Below, in pieces: positions 1 to 5,087 of a DNA stretch of 7,760 nucleotides. Both the position numbers and the translations under genes were made by a program. Numbering within the stretch: the first letter of the stretch is position 1; each line of letters starts with the position of its first letter. Where the stretch lies: NCBI GenBank assembly GCA_002698425.1, contig NZXU01000117.1, positions 1 to 7,760 of the forward strand. The letters are read 5' to 3'. The stretch comes from Ahrensia sp. GTDB lineage: Bacteria; Pseudomonadota; Alphaproteobacteria; Rhizobiales; Rhizobiaceae. The notes beneath the pieces are model-generated. The model was not told the origin of the DNA. It did not search any database and saw only the letters and a list, made by a program, of their open reading frames with translations.

Positions 1-154
1 GCGCGCGGGCGTCGGATTGCTCGCGAAATGCGCTGCCTCTCTTCCGTCATGCCGGGGGCGCGGCAGGCGCAACCCGGCATCCAGAGCCGAGAGGGTTCAG
101 AACATGACCGGGTTTTGAAGAGTCTCTCGCGATCAAGGACTTGATCGCTGCTGG

Positions 155-186
155 ATTCCCGGGTCTCGCTGCGCGAGCCCGGGAAT
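155..186. repeat. Hairpin of repeat copy 1
   Basis: ATTCCCGGG (155-163) pairs with CCCGGGAAT (178-186). After a single bulged T, an inner CTCGC/GCGAG stem follows around a 3-base loop. A second inverted repeat, GATCAAG-GA-CTTGATC, sits at 131-146. The first copy also has an ATGCCGGG/CCCGGCAT stem upstream. It has no T-tract, so it is not a classical terminator by itself. Confidence 0.8.
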
Positions 187-421
187 GACGTGGGTGAGGC
201 GTTGCCCTCCAACAGTGTTGGGTTTGGCGGTATCGGATTTGTCAGCGGTGACGGGCCGGGCGCCTCGGCGCGGTGGTCTCGGATTGCTGGCGAAATGCGC
301 TGCGTCTCTTCCGTCATGCCGGGGGCGCGGCAGGCGCAACCCGGCATCCAGAGCCGAGAGGGTTCAGAACATGGCCGGGTTTTGAAGAGTCTTTCGCGAT
401 CAAGGACTTGATCGCTGCTGG

Positions 422-453
422 ATTCCCGGGTCTCGCTGCGCGAGCCCGGGAAT
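422..453. repeat. Hairpin of repeat copy 2
   Basis: This is the exact counterpart, 267 bp downstream, of the 155-186 hairpin, with the same 9 bp outer stem, one-base bulge and 5 bp inner stem. The GATCAAG-GA-CTTGATC element recurs at 398-413. Conservation of all stems between the copies suggests that the folded form is what the element preserves, although two such similar copies cannot prove this. Confidence 0.8.
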
Positions 454-563
454 GACGTGGGTGAGGCGTTGCCCTCCAACAGCGTTGGATTTGGCGGGTA
501 TCGGATTTGTCAGCGGTCGCGGGCCGGGCGCTTTCGCGCCGCGGCACTTTTTGTTGGCGGCCG

Positions 564-1685
564 TCAGGCGGCGGTGCGGGCGAGCACCCGGATGCGGCTG
601 TCGAATTCGCCGCGATCGACATAGAAGCCGCGCAAATGGCGGTGGCCTGTCGCCGGGTCGAAGGCGGCGCGGCCATGCAGGACGCGGCGGTTGTCGAAGA
701 CGACCATCTCGCCCGGTTTCAGCGCGAACTCGATGCGGTAAACCGGGTCGCGCAGCGCGGCCATGAAGGCGCGGTAGGCCATGTAATAGGCCTCGACCGT
801 CTCGGCCGGCATGTCGAACATGTCGGCGAGATGGGCGTTCCAGCAGACCTCCGTCACCGCGCCATTTTCGTCCAGCGTGATCACCCTCTGGCGGCGGCGG
901 ATGTCGAATTCGCCGTCATGAAAGCGGAAGGGGATCGACTGCGTCGACAGCAGCGCGAAGGCGTCGGGATCGTTGGCGCGCAGATCCGCCGCGATGGCGA
1001 AGCCGTCGGCAAAGACCGAGCCGCCGCCCACCGCCTCGTTGGCGAGACAGTGCAGGAACTGGTAGCCGGGGGGCAATTCCTGGTTCGGCAGGTCGGTGTG
1101 CAGCGGCAACGCCACGGCGGTATAGGCGAGATTGTTCGGATTGGGCTTCGACTTCACCTCGAAGACCGTGCCGAAATTGGTCTCGCGCAGAAAGCCGATG
1201 CGCCGCGCGACCGCCATGCCGGCCTCCGGATCGTCGGCGAGCCCGTCGACCAGCGCGAGCCCGGTCGCCCGCGCCTCGGCCAGCCAGCGCGACAGCGCCG
1301 CGTCGTCCCGCATCAACGCCCCGGCATCGGCGCGGGGCATGAGCTGGCGGGACATGCCGGCGGCGCGCCAGATATGCGGCGGCCGGTCGGCGGGATCGGC
1401 GAAAGGCCTGCCGGGCGCATGTTCGGCGAGCCAGGCAAGCGGGAAGCGGCTGACAAGTTCCTCGCCCTCCCAGGCGACGGCGAGATGCCCGTCTTCTATC
1501 GCGGCGTCGCGCGCGGCGAGGCCGGGCGGGATGGCAAGCAGGTCATGCATGCGCTCCTGCGTTTCGGGGTGCCAGGCGCTCGGACAATTGTCCCGCAGCC
1601 AGGGATAGGGGTAATGCGCCTGCGTGCCATCGTCGAAGGTCACGCGCAGCATGCGCCGGTCGCGCAGATGATCGACCACCGTCAT
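564..1685 (-). CDS. Gamma-butyrobetaine hydroxylase-like TauD/TfdA dioxygenase
   Basis: This 373-residue protein resembles 2-oxoglutarate/Fe(II) dioxygenases of the gamma-butyrobetaine hydroxylase and trimethyllysine dioxygenase group. Those enzymes hydroxylate trimethylammonium substrates in carnitine metabolism, in the cytoplasm. The iron triad is visible as H196-x-D198 in LPLHTDLP and H337 in NRRVLHGR. R352 in RHLRGFY is placed to bind 2-oxoglutarate. The NNLAYT segment just before the HxD motif and VFDNRRVLHGR match the family well. The N-terminal small domain (about 1-90) has the family phrase WLRDNCP. However, only C34 of the usual Cys-x-Cys-x2-Cys zinc cluster is present, and the later zinc-binding His seems to be Leu77. 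A good Shine-Dalgarno (AAAAGGA, 7 nt spacing) supports this start. It stands alone, divergent from the terminase pair. The exact substrate is uncertain and could be another betaine. Confidence 0.85.
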   Translation of the reverse strand: MTVVDHLRDRRMLRVTFDDGTQAHYPYPWLRDNCPSAWHPETQERMHDLLAIPPGLAARDAAIEDGHLAVAWEGEELVSRFPLAWLAEHAPGRPFADPADRPPHIWRAAGMSRQLMPRADAGALMRDDAALSRWLAEARATGLALVDGLADDPEAGMAVARRIGFLRETNFGTVFEVKSKPNPNNLAYTAVALPLHTDLPNQELPPGYQFLHCLANEAVGGGSVFADGFAIAADLRANDPDAFALLSTQSIPFRFHDGEFDIRRRQRVITLDENGAVTEVCWNAHLADMFDMPAETVEAYYMAYRAFMAALRDPVYRIEFALKPGEMVVFDNRRVLHGRAAFDPATGHRHLRGFYVDRGEFDSRIRVLARTAA

Positions 1686-1881
1686 CGGTTCGTCCTTTTC
1701 AAATTGTGCCGGAAAACAAGGGTTGCGCCGCCGCTAACGGGGAGGCGGCCACCATTTGTAGGCCTTCGCGTGCGGGGCGTTTTGCTGACGCCCGAGAACA
1801 ACCGGCATGGCGATCATCCGTTGTAACGCGCCGAGATTAGCGCCGATTCCAGCGACCGGCAATCGAAAGGAGAATGGAGCG
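1686..1881. other. Divergent intergenic region
   Basis: These 196 bp separate the divergent dioxygenase and small-terminase-like genes and must hold both promoters. The only structure I can point to is a weak GGGCG/CGCCC stem with a 9-base loop at 1775-1793. I see no convincing -35/-10 pair. A plus-strand frame is open back to 1807, but the ribosome binding site favours the start at 1882. Confidence 0.4.
1866..1872 (+). promoter_or_regulatory. Shine-Dalgarno that sets the start at 1882
   Basis: AAAGGAG lies 9 nt before the ATG at 1882. The upstream in-frame ATG at 1807 has no comparable site, and the 25 residues it would add look non-coding. A second weaker GGAG at 1876-1879 is too close to the ATG to be the main site. 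Confidence 0.75.
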
Positions 1882-2322
1882 ATGAGCGACAATCCGGAAA
1901 CCCGGCCCTTTGCCCGCGCCATCCTTCAGGACACGCCGGAAACAGCCGAGCGTTTCCATGGCTACGGTCTGAAGGGCTTTTCATATGCCCGCATCGGGCT
2001 GGAGGAAGGCGTGCATGCCAACACGGTGTTGACTTTCCTCCAGCGCGCACCTGTGAGCCGCGACCGTTTTGAGGAGGGCAAAGCCGAAGCGCAGATGGAT
2101 GAGCGCAAGGCGCGACTGGCGGGCATGGCTGCGAAAAAGGCGGCCGACTGCCCGGCGCCCGGCGAAACCTGCCCGACCTGCGGCGGCCTTGTCGGCGTCG
2201 CGGAAGAGACCGTAACCCTCACGACGGCCGAACTGGCCGAGGCGCGGAGGAAGTTTGAAAACCTCATCGATCTACACATGTCCGCCCGACCGGCTGATGC
2301 GGATGAAGGCGGCGGCCAGTGA
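1882..2322 (+). CDS. Putative GTA/phage-type terminase small subunit
   Basis: This 146-residue soluble protein has no signal peptide or membrane segment. Residues about 32-55 (GFSYARIG then GVHANTVLTFLQR) read as a helix-turn-helix of the kind small terminases use to recognise packaging DNA, followed by a charged helix (59-82). Residues 90-100 contain C90, C97 and C100 in the phrase CPTC, possibly a small metal-binding knuckle. Residues 113-134 form another likely helix. The call rests mainly on position: it ends inside the start of the terminase large subunit, with a 26 bp overlap, which suggests translational coupling. Small terminases diverge fast, so I recognise no specific family. It could instead be an uncharacterised GTA-linked DNA-binding protein. 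Confidence 0.6.
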   Translation: MSDNPETRPFARAILQDTPETAERFHGYGLKGFSYARIGLEEGVHANTVLTFLQRAPVSRDRFEEGKAEAQMDERKARLAGMAAKKAADCPAPGETCPTCGGLVGVAEETVTLTTAELAEARRKFENLIDLHMSARPADADEGGGQ

Positions 2323-3574
2323 CCTCGACTGCCTGGAGAGGCTGCATGACTGGGCATTCTGGGCGCGGCCCGGACAGACGGAACCGCCGGGCGACTGGCG
2401 CACATGGCTGATCCTGGCCGGGCGCGGCTTCGGCAAGACGCGGGCCGGGGCCGAATGGGTGCGCGAGCAGGTGCGGCGCGGGGCGGGGCGCATCGCGCTG
2501 GTCGCGCCGACCATGGCCGATGCGCGCGACATCATGGTGCGCGGCGAGAGCGGGCTGCTCTCGGTCTGCTGGAAAGGCGACGTGACCCATGCGGGCCGGC
2601 TGACGGGGCGGCCCCGCTACGTGGCGAGCCGCCGCCGGCTGGTCTGGAAGAACGGGGCGCAGGCGATGCTGTTCTCGGCGGAAGAGCCGGAACGGCTGCG
2701 CGGGCCGCAGCATGATGCGCTGTGGGCCGACGAATTGTGCGCCTGGCGCTATCCGCGCGCGACCTGGGACATGGCGATGTTCGGGCTCAGGCTCGGACAC
2801 GACCCGCGCGCCTGCGTGACGACCACGCCGAAACCGCTGAAACTGATCCGCGAACTGGCCGACGACCCGGCGACGGCGGTGACGCGAGGCACGACCTTCG
2901 ACAATGCGGTGAACCTCGCGCCCGGTTTCATCGAAGCGGTGAGACGGCGCTACCGCGGGACGGCGCTCGGGAGGCAGGAACTGATGGGCGAATTGCTGGC
3001 GGAAAGCGAGGGCGCGCTGTGGTCGCGCGACAGGCTCGACGCCCAGCGCCGGGCGACGCCGGCCGATCTGCGCCGCATCGTCGTCGCCATCGACCCGCCG
3101 GCGGGCTCGAAGGCGAGTTCGGATGCCTGCGGCATTGTCGCCGCGGGGCTGGCGCCCGACGGGACGGCGCATGTGATCGCCGATGCGAGCATCGCCGCCG
3201 CAAAGCCGATCGCCTGGGCGGCGCGCGCGGTGGCGCTCTACGAGACGCTTCAGGCCGATCTGATGCTGGCCGAGGTCAACCAGGGCGGCGACATGGTGGA
3301 GACCGTGATCCGGCAGGTGGATCCGCGCGTGGCGCTGAAGAAGGTGCATGCAACGCAGGGCAAGCGGCTGCGCGCCGAACCGGTCGCCGCGCTCTACGAG
3401 CAGGGCCGCGTGACGCATGCGCCGGGGCTCGACGCGCTGGAGGACGAGATGTGCGTCTTCGGCACGGACGGGCTTGCCTCGGGCCATTCGCCCGACCGGC
3501 TCGACGCGCTGGTCTGGGCGGTCAGCGAACTGATGCTGGGTAGGCGCGGCGAGCCGCGGGTGAGGGGGCTTTGA
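2297..3574 (+). CDS. Terminase large subunit, GTA type (gp2-like DNA packaging protein)
   Basis: This is the motor that pumps DNA into the prohead and cuts it, here of the Rhodobacter GTA gp2 type (425 residues from this start). The ATPase domain has Walker A AGRGFGKT at 41-48, Walker B ending in D145-E146 (ALWADE), and the TTTPKP coupling motif at 175-180. The C-terminal RNase H-like nuclease shows D266 (VVAIDPP), E326 (MLAEVNQGGD) and D400/D403 (SPDRLDALVWA). All key acidic residues are present, so it looks functional. The start is uncertain: ATG at 2297 and 2303 lack a clear Shine-Dalgarno. TTG at 2255 has GGAGG four bases before the AAG-T junction and would give 439 residues. It overlaps the small-subunit-like gene. 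The usual next gene, a portal, is not adjacent: an opposing qorB-type gene ends 18 bp downstream. Confidence 0.93.
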   Translation: MRMKAAASDLDCLERLHDWAFWARPGQTEPPGDWRTWLILAGRGFGKTRAGAEWVREQVRRGAGRIALVAPTMADARDIMVRGESGLLSVCWKGDVTHAGRLTGRPRYVASRRRLVWKNGAQAMLFSAEEPERLRGPQHDALWADELCAWRYPRATWDMAMFGLRLGHDPRACVTTTPKPLKLIRELADDPATAVTRGTTFDNAVNLAPGFIEAVRRRYRGTALGRQELMGELLAESEGALWSRDRLDAQRRATPADLRRIVVAIDPPAGSKASSDACGIVAAGLAPDGTAHVIADASIAAAKPIAWAARAVALYETLQADLMLAEVNQGGDMVETVIRQVDPRVALKKVHATQGKRLRAEPVAALYEQGRVTHAPGLDALEDEMCVFGTDGLASGHSPDRLDALVWAVSELMLGRRGEPRVRGL

Positions 3575-3583
3575 GGCCCCCTC
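3562..3583. terminator. GC-rich hairpin over the terminase stop codon
   Basis: GAGGGGGC (3562-3569) pairs perfectly with GCCCCCTC (3576-3583) around a 6-base loop, TTTGAG, that contains the terminase TGA stop. It lies between the convergent ends of the terminase and the qorB-type gene. No T-tract follows on either strand, so intrinsic termination is unproven. A pause or Rho-assisted role is an alternative. Confidence 0.5.
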
Positions 3584-3592
3584 GGGCTGCGG

Positions 3593-4480
3593 TCAGGCCG
3601 CTTTCTGCTGCTTCACGGCCTCGGCGACGGTCTCGCTCCAGGGCGTGGTCGGGCGGCCGATGAGGCCGGAGAGCGTCTTCGAATTGTCCTCCAGCGCGCC
3701 TTTCGCCGTGCCGGCGTCGCTGTCGGCGAGCAACGCGGCGAACGGCGCGGGCAGGCCGGCGCCTTCAAGCACGCCGGCGAAATCGGCCTCGCTCATATCG
3801 GCATAGGCGACCGGCTTGCCGGCGGCCTCGGAAATCGCGGCGGCGAAGTCCTGCATGGAGTAGCTGGTGTCGCCGGCGAGCTCATAGATTGCGCCGTTTT
3901 CAACTGTGTCGGCGGTCAGGACGGCGACCGCGCCCTCGGCGTAATCGCCGCGCGTGGCGCTGGAAATGCGCCCGTCGCCGGCCGCGCCGGGATAGGCGCC
4001 ATGCTCGACGGCCGGCGCGATCGAGCCGGTCTTGTTCTCGGTGTACCAGCCATTGCGCAGAAGCGCGTGCGGGATGCCGGAGGCGGCAAGCGCGGCCTCC
4101 GTCTCGCGGTGTTCGGTCGCGAGGCCGAGCGGCGACGTGTCGGCATGCAGGATCGACGTGTAGGCGATGAAGCCGACGCCGGCCTTTTTCGCGGCATCGA
4201 TGGCGTTCTTGTGCTGCGCTGCGCGCTGGCCGACTTCGGACGACGAGATCAGCAGCAGCCGGTCGATGCCGGTAAAAGCCTTTTCGAGTGCGGCGGGGTC
4301 GGTGTAGTCGCCGATGCGAACCCCGACGCCCTTGGCTTCGAGCGGGGCCGCGGCTTCCGACCGGCGGACGAGCGCGACGATCTGGGCGGCGGGCACTTTC
4401 GCCAGCAGGGCGTCGACGGCGAGCGCGCCGAGCTGGCCGGAAGCGCCGGTGACGAGATATTTTGCGGTTGTGGCAGTCAT
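3593..4480 (-). CDS. qorB: NAD(P)H:quinone oxidoreductase, QorB/YtfG type
   Basis: This 295-residue NmrA-like, atypical short-chain dehydrogenase strongly resembles E. coli QorB (YtfG, 286 residues), which reduces quinones with NADPH. The Rossmann dinucleotide loop GASGQLG is at 12-18. Family-typical phrases are ISSSEVGQRA (78-87), AYTSILHADTSPLGL (106-120), LLRNGWYTEN (140-149) and YELAGD (199-204). DSDAGTAKG (253-261) also matches QorB closely. No signal peptide or membrane helix is seen, so it should be cytoplasmic. The start at 4480 is chosen because AAAGGA lies 8 nt before it and the dinucleotide motif then sits at the usual distance from the N-terminus. An open frame to 4579 would cross the operator and is rejected. 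It is divergent from an HxlR regulator, the conserved partner of this enzyme, and likely protects against electrophiles or quinones. Confidence 0.92.
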   Translation of the reverse strand: MTATTAKYLVTGASGQLGALAVDALLAKVPAAQIVALVRRSEAAAPLEAKGVGVRIGDYTDPAALEKAFTGIDRLLLISSSEVGQRAAQHKNAIDAAKKAGVGFIAYTSILHADTSPLGLATEHRETEAALAASGIPHALLRNGWYTENKTGSIAPAVEHGAYPGAAGDGRISSATRGDYAEGAVAVLTADTVENGAIYELAGDTSYSMQDFAAAISEAAGKPVAYADMSEADFAGVLEGAGLPAPFAALLADSDAGTAKGALEDNSKTLSGLIGRPTTPWSETVAEAVKQQKAA

Positions 4481-4504
4481 GGGAGGTATCCTTTCAAACT
4501 TCCA

Positions 4505-4543
4505 TATGGTCTCGGAATGAGGTATGGTCTCATTCAGATACCT
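4505..4543. promoter_or_regulatory. Candidate operator between qorB and the HxlR gene
   Basis: Three overlapping symmetries lie in the 97 bp divergent spacer. There is a direct repeat TATGGTCTC at 4505-4513 and 4523-4531 (18 bp period). There is also an inverted repeat GAATGAG-N7-CTCATTC at 4515-4535. A second inverted repeat, AGGTAT-N12-ATACCT, lies at 4520-4543. HxlR proteins are dimers that bind such paired sites, usually overlapping their own and the target promoter. The position and symmetry fit autoregulation plus control of qorB. This is inferred, with no binding data. Confidence 0.6.
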
Positions 4544-4561
4544 ATTGATGACTGGCTTTGG

Positions 4562-4568
4562 AAGGAGG
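4562..4568 (+). promoter_or_regulatory. Shine-Dalgarno that sets the start at 4578
   Basis: AAGGAGG, 9 nt before the ATG at 4578, is a near-perfect ribosome binding site. It decides against the in-frame ATG codons at 4524 and 4548, the first of which lies inside the candidate operator. Confidence 0.8.
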
Positions 4569-4577
4569 CAGTTTTTC

Positions 4578-5030
4578 ATGCCCAGGACACATGGAAGTAA
4601 CCTTGCAGGGAACGTCCCTTGCGAAACGGAAGCCGTGCTGCGCGAATTCGCCGTGCATGCGGAGGGAAAGACCGATTATTCGAACTGCCCGGTGCGCGAC
4701 GTGCTCGACCGGGTGGGCGAGAAATGGACGCTACTGATCCTCGTCGCGCTGGCCGGGGAGCCGCAACGTTTCTCGGCGCTGCAGCGCCAGGTCGGCGACA
4801 TCTCCAAGCGCATGCTGACGCAGACGCTGCGCATGCTGGAGCGCGATGGGCTTGTCGAGCGCACGGTCTATCCGACCAAGCCGCCCTCGGTGGATTATCG
4901 CCTGACCGCGCTGGGCCGTTCCGCTCTGACCCCGCTCGCCAGCCTGATAGACTGGGCCGCCGGGAGCCATGACGAGATCCGCGCGGCGCGGGCGGATTAT
5001 GACGAGCGGGAAGCGGCGGGGGCTTGGTAG
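4578..5030 (+). CDS. HxlR-family redox-sensing transcriptional regulator (YtfH/QorR type)
   Basis: This 150-residue winged-helix regulator has the HxlR signature NCPVRDVLDRVGEKWTLLIL at about 36-55. The recognition helix region follows (GDISKRMLTQTLRMLERDGL, 73-92), with the wing and the YxLTxLG phrase at 107-113. C37 is the conserved N-terminal cysteine that senses electrophiles or disulfide stress in B. subtilis YodB and HypR and in Corynebacterium QorR. A second cysteine, C15, lies in an N-terminal extension that E. coli YtfH does not appear to have at the same length. The gene is divergent from qorB, like ytfH beside ytfG and qorR beside qor2. The expected role is a repressor of qorB and itself that is released when C37 is oxidised. 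The effector is inferred from the family. Confidence 0.9.
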   Translation: MPRTHGSNLAGNVPCETEAVLREFAVHAEGKTDYSNCPVRDVLDRVGEKWTLLILVALAGEPQRFSALQRQVGDISKRMLTQTLRMLERDGLVERTVYPTKPPSVDYRLTALGRSALTPLASLIDWAAGSHDEIRAARADYDEREAAGAW

Positions 5031-5040
5031 AGAAATGAAA

Positions 5041-5062
5041 CAAGGGGCCGAACGGCCCCTTG
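5041..5062. terminator. Convergent-gene terminator
   Basis: CAAGGGGCCG and CGGCCCCTTG form a perfect 10 bp stem around AA. It sits 11 bp after the HxlR stop and 26 bp from the outer-membrane-protein stop. On the minus strand the stem is followed by a T-rich TTTCATTTCT, so it should work best for the outer-membrane-protein transcript. The plus side has only scattered T residues. Confidence 0.8.
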
Positions 5063-5087
5063 TCATGTTCCGGAAACCGGCTGTTTC

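Larger units (their letters stand above)
12..540. repeat. Tandem repeat, two ~267 bp copies
   Basis: Copy 1 starts at 12 and copy 2 at 279. The period is 267 bp along most of the length and becomes 268 after one extra G near 498. By eye I count only about eight substitutions plus this insertion over ~250 bp, so the duplication is recent or homogenised. Similarity fades after about 530. The first 11 bases of the window resemble the end of a copy (compare 268-278), so the array may continue upstream. Each copy has a left motif reading TCATGCCGGG...CCCGGCATCCA and a right motif reading TGGATTCCCGGG...CCCGGGAATGACG, so the outer ends of a copy face each other as inverted repeats. This is the style of non-coding palindromic intergenic elements in Rhizobiales. 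I see no credible coding frame here. Confidence 0.85.

Noticed and set aside
1..547. CRISPR array
   Set aside because: The two units are ~267 bp and nearly identical throughout, with no short repeats separated by unique spacers.
507..1826. 439-codon open frame on the plus strand opposite the dioxygenase
   Set aside because: It is a GC-driven shadow: low-complexity, arginine- and glycine-rich, and antisense to a clearly recognisable enzyme.
2264..3487. 407-codon open frame on the minus strand opposite the terminase
   Set aside because: Arginine- and histidine-rich shadow with no motif. The plus strand encodes complete terminase motifs.
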